Below are positions 1-13,382 of a DNA stretch of 64,000 bases, piece after piece. Source of the stretch: Daucus carota subsp. sativus (lineage: Eukaryota > Streptophyta > Magnoliopsida > Apiales > Apiaceae); the NCBI RefSeq assembly GCF_001625215.2, contig NC_030381.2:53989214-54053213 (forward strand). The letters are read 5' to 3'. The stretch's first letter is position 1. The number at the start of each line of letters is the position of its first letter. The notes below the pieces were generated by a model. The model did not search any database. It had not been told where the DNA came from and worked only from the letters and a program-made list of their open reading frames with translations. The translations under genes and the position numbers were made by a program.

Positions 1-1128
1 TATCACAATGTATAATATATTTTATTTACAATAATTATATATTGTAGACACTGTTGTTATGATTATATATATTGTTCTTTAATAAATATATATTACGAGT
101 TCATGTATAGATATGATTATAATATGTAACTATGAGTTCATAATAAAGATTATGTAATATACATTTTTACACATAGTATCTTACATCTCATTTATACATT
201 CTGAACTCAATATATGTAACTTATAAATGGCTACTACAAGGAGAAAGAGGGAAGAAAATAGAAAGAGCAAAAATGCTTGATAGAAAATAGAATTTATAAA
301 TGCAGAAAACAAAAATGCAAAAAGATGCCTGTAGAAAACACGAGAAGTTGACATACAGAATGTTGCTTGGTAAAATTGGTCAAGGAGTTGTGAGTATGTT
401 AAACACTCTACTAAGCTTTTTAGTTTAAACCATTTATAATGAACTGGGTAAAAGCATATGCGGGTCACAGAAAGCAGGTATGGGTTTGGGAACATGGAAT
501 CCAGTATGCCTTGCTTTTTCCTGCAACGCTCATAGGTACTGATGGAAACAGACTGATTTAGTCAAAATTTGTGAACTGTGTGGAGAAATAATTATTGATC
601 TGAGAACAAAATATTACCAAATATTTCATTACAAGAAGCTTTTAGGTGTTGCTATCTGTAAACAACCTTTGAGATACCAGAAGCACACTCGTGCAGTTTT
701 GCCCACAAAATATGTCAGAAGCTAGATATCAAATAACGCATGGTCTTCTGTGTGACAAGCACACACAAATATGCACATGAGCCCATGCAGCTAGACCTCT
801 AAAGAATTGTTGGCAGTAGTAATAATATGAAACTAAATGTCCATAGCCTCAAGGTGGCTGGTTTGGACTCTTATACTGTGGGCCATACTGTGTAAGAAAT
901 GCCCATGAAAGCCATATCCACTGAAAACTGAATATATATGACTGTTGCAAAACTAAATTTTCTGAATTTTGTATGTTGCGGAGTAATGGACGAAAGCCGC
1001 TTAGAAATCAATTTTCCAACCTTCAGAATTCACATTTTACAAGCACTATATAATTGACATAACGTTTTCTTTCTCTGTTTTCATTAGTGGGGTTGGTTGC
1101 CTCTAGTAATTTGTTACTTTTCTGCCAG
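1..1128. other. AT-rich non-coding stretch, probably intron of the CASP gene
   Basis: I see no convincing coding exon here. The first recognisable CASP exon begins at 1129, directly after a TCTGCCAG acceptor and in phase 0. The gene's missing N-terminal exons must therefore lie to the left, and most of this stretch is probably intron. The only long open frame, on the minus strand near 181-495, is low-complexity and unlike any family I know. Confidence 0.5.
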
Positions 1129-4100
1129 GGTGTTCTACGTTCGCAGTTACAAACAGTGAACGAAGAGCATGGAAATGATAAAAGGTGCTTTTCTCTTTTT
1201 TTAGATTTGTATATTGTTTTTTATTTACTGGAAATCTCTTTTTTAGTAGTTCAGTATCAAGTATCAACTATGAAACTACTCATGATTATGACAGCTGGCC
1301 AGTTTTCAAACTTCCTATCAATTTGATTGTACAAATATTAGAGCTATACTTGTAACCAGTGAAACCAAAGAAAAATACCGTCTGCATGGACAAGACATTC
1401 GGAATCTTGTTGGCATTCTTGCTCATTTAAGAACCAAAGTAAAGGTGGTTCTATAAGCAACAATTAGGATGATTCTAGCAGTTCAAGTCTTGTGGGTTGG
1501 AACTATAGTAAAAGACGCTTGACATCGCCCCAATGTCTCAACTTGATACATACATTTTTTTTTTATTTTGTGGCTTTTACATTCCCCTTTATAAATCTTT
1601 TAGTACATGGGGTAAGGTAATTATGCGAATAAAGAAAAATTGAACAAATTCCAAGTCCACTGATAAATATATATCAGTATACATGATTTGGTACTCTCCA
1701 TTAATCTGTCAGTTAAATGTTAAACCAAAAATAAGAGCCCGAAAAATTTGACTTCACTTAATACCCAATAGTGTTGTTAATATAAATTATAGCCAGTGCT
1801 CTCCCTCGATGCATAAACTAACATTTAGGTTGAAGTTAAAAAGTAGAAAAGAGAGTACTTTCAGTTACTTAAAATATGTTTCAAGTTACTTTAAGTATGT
1901 AATCATACGTGATATAAAATAATATTCCAAAATACTATATATATGATCAATGAGAAGGTAAGATATTGCTTTATGTTACTATCCAAATAGTACAAGAATA
2001 AGAATACTTATACTGATAAGTCGTAAAAAAATATTAATGAAACAAGTGTTTTGAATGTAGGTCAAACTGGCCTTTTTGAAGCTGTCTATGCAAGATTTTA
2101 AGTAGTTATTACCTCAAACTTGTACCCTTCTTGCTTTCATTACTCGTTGATTTAATCTTGTTCACTAAAATAAATTTACGTGACTTCAAACTTTTCAAGC
2201 ATAATTTAACATTTCCAAGAAGAGCTCTAATCTATGTATTACTCTTACCCGTTACTCATTAGCATTGTTTCCCAACTTCAAGTGTACTTTTTGCTCTTGA
2301 TCATCTATCTCTTCCAAGTGCTGAAATTCTTTTAGTCTTTCATACATTTACGAATTTCAGAAATCTATTGGCTTATTTATCTACGCTTTTTTTTAGTGAT
2401 GATATGGATCCAAATAGCGTGCTAGAGAATTCTCTGAATGCAAAGGAAAAAGTTATTTCAGAATTAAACATGGAACTTCACAATATGGAAACCACCTTAT
2501 CAGAGGAAAGAGAACAATACATGAAGGAAATCAAGAAGTTGAGTGCACTGCTCAATGAGAAGGTAAGATATTGCTTTATGTATGCTAGCTTATATGTCAC
2601 CGCTTTTGCGGTGTGAGGATGCAGCTTTAAATATGTGGCAGTCGTATTATATATGTACAGGGTCCTGCTTGATAACTTACTACCCACATACATAGGGAAG
2701 TGCTGATACCATAGTCATCCAAGTGTCATGTGTATGTCATCATAAAACTCAATAGCTATGCTAGCTTTAAATAACTTTGCTAGGTCAGATGTAAAATTGA
2801 TGTTGCATCATGCATGGACATAGTACAGACAGTGGTTTCAAGTTCTATAAGTATCTTGTGGCAGGCGTTGTGCATGCTTTACTCTTTTATCTCCATGCGA
2901 TTTTTCTTCTATAACATTTTAGCTCATTATTAACAGGATGCTGCTCTTGTTGAAACAAAGAAAGAGCTACATGCAAGGCCGACAGAAAAGTTGGTTGATG
3001 ATTTACGGAAAAAAGTTAAAATTTTGCAGGTGACTTTTTGTGTTTTTTTGCTGATGATATCTATTTTTCAAATGTTATATTGTTATTGTTATCAACTCTA
3101 TCCTTGGGAACAACTGGGTCTGTGGCAGCAAATTACCTTTTAGTTTAGTGTATCTACCATATATCATCTTTAGAACACAACACTTTTTCTCTTCGTTTTC
3201 TTATGCCACTTGAGAATTGAGTGGTTACCTATATTTAAGTGGCATTAGGACTGGGAATAAATATCAGCTTGCATGATAGAATACAAGAGAAATTGTTCTT
3301 CAGCGTTTTATTTTGTACTAAAGCCTTCTCAGATGTACTAATGGAACTGAGAATAAAGAAAAAGTCTTTTGATTTGAATATTTCCACCCTGAAGTACTAA
3401 ATGGCTGTAATCTCCTTATTGTGGATACTTATAAAAAACAATCTCCAAATAAGAGTAAAGGTCCTTGTTTCATCAGTTTTCGAGTTTACTTGCAAAAGGA
3501 TCCTGTACCCACTATAGCATCAGTCACCTACGGCCTTGTAGGGTGAAGAGAATGATTAAAGATACAGCATATTGATAGGGAACTTGCCAACACAAATGTC
3601 CTCCCTTGACCAGGTATGACGCCTCATGAATGTCTAACTGAGTAGCAGGGACGAGGCTACATAGGGGCCAGAGGGGGCCATGGCCCCCCCCTAGGGTTGT
3701 CATTATACTAGTATATTTATATTAGAAATCTAAAAATAATATTATATTTCTACTCTCTCAGTGAGTTGAACAGTTATTTCTACACTGAAATGAACTTCCA
3801 GATGATCTTACGGGCAATCAGGAACAAGAGAACAGTATGAATCAAATTTAACAATGCGATCATTTGATATGAGAATCTTACCTAAACTACTAGTATCTGC
3901 TTCGATAATGCATTTAGTATTCATAATAGTATTAATTTTTATTCTTATACTATCTTGCCAACCAACTTTATATAATGAATGTACAGGCAGTAGGGTATAA
4001 TTCAATTGAAGCCGAAGATTGGGAAGTAGCTACCAGTGGCGAAGAGTTGAGCCAGCTTGAATCTCTATTACTTGACAAGAACCGTAAAATGGAACATGAA

Positions 4101-4597
4101 GTTACACACTTGAAGGTATAAAAATGCTGCAGTAGTTCACTTGTCTTTAATTTTCCTTTGTCTATAATGTGCTATATCTTTTTACGCGCCTATAATTTGT
4201 TTAAAAGTTGAAAGATTTCTCCTAATTCGTGAAGATTTATTGATAGCTATCTATTAAATAATTTGGTTCGATACTCTAGTCTAACTCTTTCACTTCACTG
4301 CTTCCAGGTCAAGCTTTCTGAAACAACTTCTTTATTGGAAACAGCCGAAGGGAAAATCACAGAACTTACAGCAAAACTTAGTGAACAGCAAATGTTAATT
4401 CAGAAGTTGGAAGATGATATATCCAAGGTTTGAATAAGTAGTCCTGAATCTAAGAACTGTCAACACTTAAAATAATCTGCCTTGGCTATTCTTTCCACTT
4501 TATAATACTATTCCTTCTAATATGATTAGTAGTAGTACTTTATTGGAGTTAATTAGGGCATTTTTGCTTTATTGTGTTGTTGTCACTTGTCACTACG

Positions 4598-4670
<73 letters not shown>

Positions 4671-7600
4671 GACAGAGACAGAGCCATGAACATAGGCAGA
4701 TCCTTTTTTATGCACATGTTTAAAAATTCTTTGACTACTATTATTCCTTGTCATTCAACATTCATGTGGAAAATAAATATGTCATCATGCTATTATTTCA
4801 TTTTCCACATGCCTTCTTCATGGTTAGCTATTCAATATCTGTGCAGGGTTATAATGCTAAAGATCGAAAAGGTGCACTATTTGATGATTGGGAACTCCCC
4901 GAGTCCGGGACAACAGGACAATCTGACGTAAGTTTTATCTTTTATTTAATACTTTTCTCATATGAGTACATGGCATATATGATTCTCTAGCTATGAGCAG
5001 AATAAGAAGACCACAGTGTCATTGACTTTCTTTTCATCATATAAAGTATGCCGGTACTTTGCTATACATCTTGCTGGTTATAGTCCATAGGAAAGGAAAT
5101 ATTAATCTTTCTCTGCTTTTTCCTTGAGAGAATCTCTTCAATCCCAACTGAACTACTGCATAAAATAGAGCCTACTGGGCTATGCACGTGGATGGTCATA
5201 ATTTGTATTATAATGACAAAAAATATTAGTGGATCTCAATGTCACAAAAAATGTGTGTACCTGATGTTTGTATAAATCCTGTGATGTCTTTTTACTTCTT
5301 GAATGACTTGGATAATACTTATTTTGAGTAAACAGCCGATCAAAACAAAAAGCTGGTGTTGATTGCCTGAAGTGTTTGGAATTACACATGTACAGGTTAT
5401 GTAAATCTATACATCGGGGGTCCAAGTAATGCTTTTGACCTGAATATGAAATAGTTGGTCAAGTTGTGGGCTTCATCTTCAAGTCTAGGCACCAATATTT
5501 TTGCAAATATTTGCTTTAACCTATATATTATCAATGCATCTGGTCTTGGTGTTACTGTAGAATCTGTAGGCGCAATGGAAAAATATGAAAGTAACGGGTC
5601 TGTACTTCAAGGAGCCAAATCTTGTGTAGCCTTTCTAGTTTTGGGAGGATTGGAGGACGAATCTTCTTTTGGTTTTATTGTTAGTATTTGGGCAGAAAAA
5701 TATTTATTATGTTTTATATAGACATTTGTGCCCATTGCTTATTGTCCATGGACTTCAGTCATCAGATGCTGGTGAGCGTGCTTACTACGCAATTGAGCAT
5801 TTTATGAGTGCTTTGTTTCTGGCCTGGTTAAGTTTTTTATTGCTGATATATATGGATTAGAGTTTGGAGTTGTTTACCTTTCTGAACATTAAGTATTTGA
5901 ACTTGACTTTTTGAATGTTTATCATACTCTTTTTTTGATTGTTCACCAGTAGAACTGACTTTATTAGTTGACATAGCTATATGATTTATGACATAATATG
6001 TGTAGGTCGTTTATTCTATGTTTTGAACAATACATTCTCAGTGCCCCCCCCCCCCCCCCCCCCCCCTCCCTCCCTCCCTTTTGTGTGTGTACTTGTATGT
6101 GTATTCACCTGGCTTTTAATTTACTCGTTAATTAATCTGATGTTTTTGCCTAAAATGGAAAATCTATGCTCTTCCTCCATACAGAATACAGATCAAAAAC
6201 ATGTTTCTTCCGAACAAGATCAGAACTCCATGCTTAAGGTTATCTGCAACCAGCGCGACCGCTTTCGGACACGTTTGAGAGAGACAGAAGAGGTCTATAT
6301 TCTTTGAATATATCAGGAGTCAATTTATTACAATACCTATATTAGTTGTGTTGAGCTTTTGGGCGATTTTTTGTCAACCCCCCTCCTTGGTGGATTGATT
6401 TTCATATTTTCCATTGCTTTGTCTCTTTACTGTTTCAGGAAATCAGACAGTTAAAGGAGAAGATAGGTTCTCTGATGGCAGAGCTGGAGAAATGTAAAGC
6501 TGATAACGTAAAGCTTTATGGAAAGATACGTTATGTTCAGGACTACAATTTAGAGAAAGTTGTTTCTAGAGGTTCAAAGAAGGTGCTAGTGGCAGCTTTT
6601 ATATCATAATTAAGTTTTATTTTTGTTATTTTTTTAGAGTGGAAAAGCACGTATATGCTTCTTTATTTTTGGCTCATATTTCTCTCTCATTTTTCTCAGC
6701 ATGTAGATGATCTTGAAAGCGGTTTCTCCTCAGATGTGGAGTCCAAGTATAAGAAAATCTACGAGGATGATATAAATCCGTTTGCCGCATTCTCGAAAAA
6801 GGTATACAAATTTTCTTCTGCAAGTTTAATTATCTCATTTAATGAAATTCTAGATATAAAATCAAGTAATTTGCTTGTGTTGAATAGTATATATGTTATG
6901 GTCTTACCATTGTGTATAAAATATTTTTTTCCATTTATAATATGATTTAATATGTTTCCTTTGAACAGGAAAGGGATCAAAGGTACAAGGAGCTTGGTTT
7001 TAGGGATAAAATTACTCTCAGAAGTGGACGATTTCTTCTTGGAAACAAGTATGCTTCTCTGGGTTTTTGATTGGTTTTTATAACAAAACTTTATGGACTC
7101 ATGCTAGTATTATATCACTGAATTTTACTGTATAATATTTATAAAACGCATCTAAACTACGCTCCCATTAGGGGTCCCAATTATACATGTATTCAGAATC
7201 AAGGAGTGCCCTACCAGTGGCTTAGGTGTTCCTAATAGAGGTTGAGAAAGAAATTTTACTACCCCTTATATCCAAAGATATACTCCATCAACTACCCAAA
7301 GAAAAATAAAAATAAAAATACAGGACCCATTTGGTTCATATGCATTAAAATATACACAGTTTTGGACTTCATTTTCTTCCACTTTTGGAGCTCCTGCAAA
7401 GTTTTCTTTGGTGCATTAATTTTTAAATCTTAATCATGTCTCTGGATGGACATAGGGTATGCAACTTATACATTGTGTTTAGTGTGTTAGTTCTTTCTCT
7501 CATACGAACTCTTTATAGCTTTTTTGTTTAGAAATTAGAAATCTAAGAAAACCTAGCTTTCTGTAATTTTCTGCCATTATGAGTTACTTGGGAAATCAAA

Positions 7601-8118
7601 TGTGCTCCACTTGAAGCTTTATAATTAACCCAAATCAAATTGCGTGATGTTGTCACCTGAGTTTTTGGGGAGGGCTACACAATATTCTGATTGGTCACTA
7701 TTAAGTATTAACAAAGTGATCTGGGCATTCTTACACTAATGTGAAGGAATTCTCACAAGTGGGAGAAGTTCATACAAGTGTTATAAATTATAATAGTTGA
7801 TGTCATTTATGGTGGTTATGCTATGCTTTATTTGACTTCTGACTTCAACGATTTGCTGATATGGCAAATAATATTTTTGCAGATATGCGCGGACATTTGC
7901 ATTCTTCTACACAATTGGGTTGCATGCTCTCGTATTCACTTGTCTGTATAAAATGTCAGCCTATAGCAATCTCAGGTAACTTTCTTGTAATGCTTTCGTC
8001 ATTTATTAACCTTGCAGAGTTGTCAGTAATGATCAACTGAAAACTTGTATTATGCAGCCATGGTCCGGAGGAGTTCCTCGCTACAGAGAAAAATATCGAT
8101 CTTCCACACGCCCTATAG
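1129..8118 (+). CDS. CASP: Golgi CASP protein (golgin with C-terminal membrane anchor), 3' part
   Basis: This is a tail-anchored coiled-coil Golgi protein, the plant homologue of CASP (the CDP/cut alternatively spliced product), thought to tether vesicles in intra-Golgi transport. Twelve exons read in frame: 1129-1184, 2397-2562, 2937-3029, 3987-4115, 4308-4427, 4847-4927, 6185-6292, 6439-6582, 6700-6801, 6969-7048, 7883-7975 and 8058-8118, giving 410 residues and a TAG stop. All introns are GT-AG. The first ~200 residues are charged coiled coil, followed by the highly conserved block with KVICNQRDRFR, LYGKIRYVQDYN and DINPFAAFSKK. A single membrane span lies near residues 363-384 and contains the Tyr (FFYTIG) and His (GLHALVF) that CASP family members conserve in the anchor. 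Arabidopsis CASP is about 690 residues, so roughly 270 N-terminal codons are outside the window. The match to the plant family is near-collinear and the identification is secure. Confidence 0.93.
1947..1976 (+). repeat. Decoy copy of an exon end and its splice donor
   Basis: These 30 bases are identical to 2552-2581, which is the last 11 bases of the second CASP exon plus its GTAAGA donor and following intron bases. The copy lies in the intron upstream of that exon. It carries an intact donor but no exon body. Confidence 0.85.
3647..3700 (+). mobile_element. Fragment of a hAT-like MITE end inside a CASP intron
   Basis: The stretch starting GCAGGGACGAGGCTAC and running into a G-rich then C-rich tract resembles the left end of the complete hAT-type element at 51762-52208 (CAGGGACGGAGCCAC). 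No matching right end or target duplication was found, so it is probably a truncated relic. Confidence 0.35.
4598..4667 (+). repeat. Compound (CT)n(TA)n microsatellite in a CASP intron
   Basis: An uninterrupted CT tract passes directly into a long TA tract. It lies in the intron between the exons ending at 4427 and starting at 4847. Confidence 0.95.
6044..6078 (+). repeat. Poly-C run followed by CTCCC repeats in a CASP intron
   Basis: Twenty-three consecutive C residues (6044-6066) are followed by TCCC units. The complementary strand is a long G tract. The tract sits about 110 bp upstream of the exon at 6185 and is at high risk of length error in sequencing. Confidence 0.95.
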
Positions 8119-9190
8119 TTCCTTACCCCCTCGGACACACTGGATACATTTTTGAAATTACCAGTCTGACCAAACATGTTGTAAATACTGCAAAATGAAA
8201 ATCTTTTTCTTTGTAATTCCAAGCCAAACTGTAAAATGAATTGTAGAGGATATGGTAATTATATACATTTCATTAATTTTATGCAATCTTATAACAGCAA
8301 TAATCTTGTAGGGAGATCAATTACTTAATTTCTCTAAACCTTCTATATACTATATGTTAGATTTTGTCTTCGGCTTCATTCTTTGTTTTGTTTTTCAATA
8401 GTAGAATTGTTAACAAAACAAGCTTTTAAAGTGTCGAATGCAATTGATCTTGACATATCAGGTCATACTTTGGCTACAACTACATACCCTTTTTAATTGA
8501 TAATCCGAATTTAATTACAGTATGGAAAATAAATAACAGAAAAATTCTATTAAATTTATGGAAGAGTAGGTTAAATTTATAAAATTATTTGATGAATTGT
8601 GGTATTTGCTTTCTTTTCTGAAATTAAATTTGACCAATTACTGGTGCTTTTGGATTCTAAAGTAGTTTTAAAAATTTCTCAGTTATTTTTTAATAAATAT
8701 TTTATTAATATATCAATTATATTTTGATTTGATTAAATATTTCAGATTCATTTAAATAATTTTAGATAAAGTTTTGATAAATCCTGAATTAATCGACTAT
8801 CAGTTCTGATTATCTAATTCTACTATATCCCAGAGTAATAATAACATAATTCGGAGAACGTTGTGATAAGTCGCTTTAAAATCATAAATCATGAAACAGA
8901 TTCTCTAATTTTGCCAGCTATTGAAGAAGTGTATTAGAAAAAGAAGAGAGCTTCGATTGGGGTGATGATAAACATAAACGATGATACAGAGAGAAGTAGA
9001 TTTGGATAAAGATATAAATGAGTTCATAACTTTTTACTCAACGTGTCCTCTTTCACCGCTACGTGTCACCACCTGGCTTCTTCGTTCCACTCGTTCATCA
9101 TACACTTTTGTTCACTTGTGTAAACACGACATACATACACGCTTTCTGCTAACTCTCTGCTCGATGAAGCTTCCAACTTCGATTGTACGT
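8119..9190. other. CASP 3' region and upstream region of the next gene
   Basis: The CASP 3' UTR probably occupies the first 150-250 bases. The rest is AT-rich spacer up to about 8950. GA/CT-rich sequence from about 8940 to 9190 probably contains the promoter and first untranslated exon of the 10780 gene. No coding sequence is recognisable. Confidence 0.5.
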
Positions 9191-9198
9191 GAACTCTC

Positions 9199-9384
9199 TC
9201 TCTCTCTCTCTCTCAATATACGCACTAAATGCATATTATGGATTAGTAATCTCTCACTGATTGTTTAATATGGATTAGTAATCTCCCTCTCTACCTCTCT
9301 ACCAATCTCTCCCTCCCTCCCTCCCTCCCTCCCTCCCTCCCTCTCTCTCTCTCTCTCTCTCTCCCTCTCTACCAATCTCTCCCT

Positions 9385-9421
<37 letters not shown>

Positions 9422-9452
9422 TCCCTCTCTACCAATCTCTCCCTCCCTCCCT

Positions 9453-9491
<39 letters not shown>

Positions 9492-9515
9492 CCCCCCCCT
9501 CTCCCTCCCTCCCTC
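9199..9515 (+). repeat. Compound (CT)n/(CCCT)n low-complexity array
   Basis: CT and CCCT runs alternate, with a recurring CTACCAATCTCT motif near 9300, 9369 and 9429. This gives a minisatellite-like higher-order period of about 60-70 bp, ending in a C9 run near 9490. It falls in the presumed 5' UTR intron of the downstream gene. Copy number here is unreliable in assemblies. Confidence 0.9.
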
Positions 9516-9796
9516 TCGTAATAATTTTAGCAATTTGAGCTTCTAGGGCTATTGTGTGTTTATTTGTGTTTGTTATATATTAATTGAGCTACAAATTAAT
9601 CTTGATATTGTTGGAACTTCGTTATGTGTTTCTATATTTTCCTCTGGTCTAATTATAAGATTGGGGGTATTACAAGTTAGATTTATATTACTTCTGTTCA
9701 GTATAAGTTGTTGTAGATAGTTAGACAATTGTAATTATTAGACATAAAAATGTGCTTTTCAGTGGACTATAAGTTGATTTATATCCATTTAGCAGG

Positions 9797-9881
9797 TGCT
9801 TGATAAGAAATCGAACTGCATTGGTTCGCCTATAGTGTACAATCAGAATCCCGGCTTTTGCGTTGAATTTGTTCTGTCTGA
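9797..9881 (+). other. Possible untranslated exon of the 10780 gene
   Basis: The segment is bounded by an ATTTAGCAG acceptor and a GAC/GTAAGAT donor and contains no long open frame. A second good acceptor (CTGTGCAG) ends at about 10721, upstream of the coding start at 10780. A 5' UTR split over two or three exons is my inference and has no transcript support. Confidence 0.35.
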
Positions 9882-10779
9882 CGTAAGATGATTAGTAATT
9901 GATATAGGTGCTACCATTATGAATTTGACGTATAATTGATTATAAATAGCAATTCATACTTGTCTGAATGTAGAGTGGAAACGGAAGGCGATAAATAATG
10001 ATGTAGGTGCTACCAATATGGGATTCGACGAGTGACTGTTTATAAATTTCTATATTTAGCGTGCAAATGAGATTCTAATCCTTTGTGAAAATGATAACAC
10101 TCGGTTTCATGAGTGGTAGTACTAGTTTGACAACGTAACGATTGCAGACGTGCAATTGCATTAGCATGATAATGTTTACATTCTAGTGTAATGAATATAG
10201 TATATGTAATATGAATATATCTGCATGAAGTTGTCAATTATCTGCACATCCTGATACAATCTAGTTTTCCGTAGCATTGCAAATCGTACAACAGTCAATA
10301 TACCTCTAAAAATCTGTTTGGAATTATGTGAACAAAACAATGCACAGTGACCTTTAAATGGTAGGTGTCAGCTTTTAGTTTCGGCCATTAATTAATGCGG
10401 TTATATACGACAATATCCATTATTCCGACACCAGTCCTACATAGAACTACATATTGTGTTAAAAAAAACAAATCTAAAACAACATTGCGTATGGACCAAG
10501 TAAGAAAGGTTAAGATATCATCATTTGAAATATTTATAATGCTTTATGTTGTGTTTAAGAACATATCACAAGGCCTTGTCATGTCGTGATTTGTCTGTTT
10601 TGCTTTTGCATATCCAATTCAACCAGCAGATTTGTACTTGCACATATTTATCTTAAATAACTTTACAAAAATATAATTTGAATTGTTAGCTTGTCTTAAG
10701 ATCCTCAATTACCTGTGCAGGATTTAGCATTCAAGTTATACTGGATATGTAGTTAGCCGTGATCAAGTAGCATTGGTAG

Positions 10780-13382
10780 ATGATGGACGTGATATCCGCA
10801 TTTGTAGAATTGGTATCTGCCTTGATAGTCCTGGTTACGTTACCTTTGTCGTTATTTGTATCATCTTGTAGATTGGGTGTCAAATGTACTTTAATAGTTA
10901 TCAGCACATTGGTGGAACTGTTGACGGCAGCTATCTTCCTGCATGTACACATATTCTGGAGACTTTTGGTCTGGACTGGTGCTCTTTTATCTCTTCCTGG
11001 ACGACTTTTAAATGCACTACACAGGAATAGGCTGGTCAGTCAACTGGCATGACCATCCTCCTTACTGCCATGCTTTCTCCTAATGTCCTTTTTCCTCTTT
11101 TTTTTGCTGATTTTGCATGGCTTCCTTTTTATACGTCATGTTACCTTTTTCCTGGCAATTATCTAGAGATTGCCAAGCATTTTTAAGATCATTTATTACT
11201 TAATGTTGCCATATATGGGAAACAAAAAATCAATTAGTATTAGTGGTTTCTGGTGCCTCCACAAAAGAGGATAAACAGATCATTGGAATTTCACTATACC
11301 TATTCTGCACTTGAAATGCATAAATCATGTTACAATCATAGAATGGAACAATGGATAGATAATGAAGGTCCAGCTATAGTCTGTGAACTGTCTCATCTCT
11401 CTCTGTGTGTGTGTGGGGCGTCTTTGCACCTTAATTTAGTTTAGGGGAGTTCCATATGATGCAGGATTGGAGAGCCTCAGAAAACTTGTTCCGTACAATT
11501 TCGTAGCCTTTATAAGCTGTTAAACTATTTAGCGGCTATGTAATGTTCTATATCGTCCTTCTTCTAGTATCTGATTAATGATTAGATTGAATGATAATTA
11601 TCTTTGAGATTCATATTTGCATTGTGATGGTAATGGGGCTGATAAATATCTACTGTACCAGTTCCATAGAATCCTTCAGAAATATATAACTTTTGGTCCT
11701 CAGATGGTGAGGTAGTATTGACGCCGAGAAGTCTGTCCACGCTACTGGGCCATGTCACTTGGATTAGTTTGTTGTATGGTTATATGATTAGGATTTCTTT
11801 AGATGATTAATTAGTCAGGAGATTGGCTCTTGCTATTGGAGTACCGGTATTGAATTTATTCAAATAAGATAGTTTAAGAAGGCTACACTGGATATTGTTA
11901 ATTGTATAATGGGAGAGTAAACAGCCTCTTTAGGAGAAAAAAATGTAATTAAGAGCGGATATCAGAAAGTTTAATCTGGATCTTGATTTGTTAAAGTTAC
12001 CAGAAAACAGTCATTTTTGTTTGTTGTCCCAATGCCATCCGTAATGCAGTACTTTATTGTTCAAGGATTACACTTCTCTATATATGTTGGTCATTTAAGC
12101 TTCTCTCGTCTGTAAGCCTTATTGTTCTTCAGTTCTGTCTCCTTTTTATCGGAAATGGTGGTTTTCTTTATAGATTGGTTGCATCTTATTATGTTTGAGA
12201 CCATGTTTTGTTCTAACTAGTTTACAACGATGCTTGTAACATGCAGATGGAGATGCATCTCCAGGAGATGCAAGATGTACTGGAGACCATTCTTTTGGAA
12301 AAAAAGCAACTTAAAGAACGATTAAAGACGGCTATTAAAGACCGGAGGATGATGGAGGTGATGCTAGCAGAACTGGAAGAGGAACATGACCAAGCAATTG
12401 TGAAGATCGAATCATTAGAGAGTGAGGTAATCTGATTTAAATTTTGGATGTTCGGTATATTGGTATGTTTACTATACAGTGCATAAATTACGTAGTTTGT
12501 ATTTGAGCTATAGTTACTCTATTCATTCTGGTAAGTTGCTGGGGATAACAAATAACAAATCATTAGAGACTGTCTGTAACTTGTTATCCTCTCTTCTATG
12601 GATTTAAATTACAACTTCCATCCCAGATAACCCGCAATAGGAGGACTCTGTGCTTTTGGTGTTACTGGAATGTTGAATATTGTGAATTAGGACTGAGTTG
12701 TTATGCTTTTGAACAGTTGCAAGGTATGAAGAATGAGATAGATCAGCTGAAGGAGGTTAAAGAGAAGTCACTGGGGAGCTCCAGAGACCTTGCAGATACA
12801 ATCAGCAATCAGAGTGCCATCGATGCTGACAAGTTTGCTATTGCGCATGAGGTATACACATGGAAACCAAGTGGTCATGGTTCTGATCTGGCCCTGCATA
12901 GCTTGCTGCAGAAAGATATCCGTGAAGACGATAGCAAACTTAAGCCTGCAATGCAGCATTTTGTGAAAGATAAATCAAAATCCAGTCCAACTGCAATTCC
13001 ATATAAATCCACTTCTATCTCAAAGCATTCAGATGTTGATGAAGTACTTCACCGTCGAAGAGAAGTTGCCCTTTCTCAGAGCCTTTTCAGTGCTATATTA
13101 TCGCTACTGGTTGCAATGGTTATTTGGAAAGCGGAAGACCCTTGCATGCCACTTGTAGTAGCTCTTTTCTCCGTAGTTGGAGTGTCACTGAAAAGCGTGG
13201 TCCACTTCTTCTCTACCATAGAAAACAAACCGGCTTCCGATGCAGTTACCCTCTTAAGCATCAGTTGGTTTCTTCTTGGCACACTCACTTATCCTACACT
13301 GCCAAAGGCTGTTCGCATGTATGGTCCTGCAGTATACAAGATTTCCAATCAGCTGGTAAAATCTCTTGGTTTTTCGTACTAG
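10780..13382 (+). CDS. Unknown plant membrane protein with central coiled coil
   Basis: Three exons (10780-11034, 12247-12426, 12717-13382) join in phase 0 to give 366 residues. Residues 5-27 and about 36-58 are hydrophobic and likely span a membrane. Residues 86-160 are Glu/Lys-rich with heptad spacing (LLEKKQLKERLK, AELEEEHDQAI, VKIESLESE), a probable coiled coil. After a polar linker come three further hydrophobic segments near 268-283, 288-305 and 321-336, preceded by RRREVALSQSLF. The layout, with two N-terminal spans, coiled coil and three C-terminal spans, is that of an uncharacterised plant transmembrane family. I do not know a function. Start choice: ATGATG at 10780 is the first ATG of the open frame and precedes the first hydrophobic helix. 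The first donor is GTCAGT rather than the commoner GTAAGT. The last exon could be spliced at CTG/GTAAAA near 13354 to a different C-terminus; I preferred read-through to TAG. Confidence 0.8.

Noticed and set aside
181..495. 104-codon minus-strand open frame
   Set aside because: Phe/Leu-rich low-complexity translation in AT-rich intron sequence; no family resemblance and no splice or promoter context.
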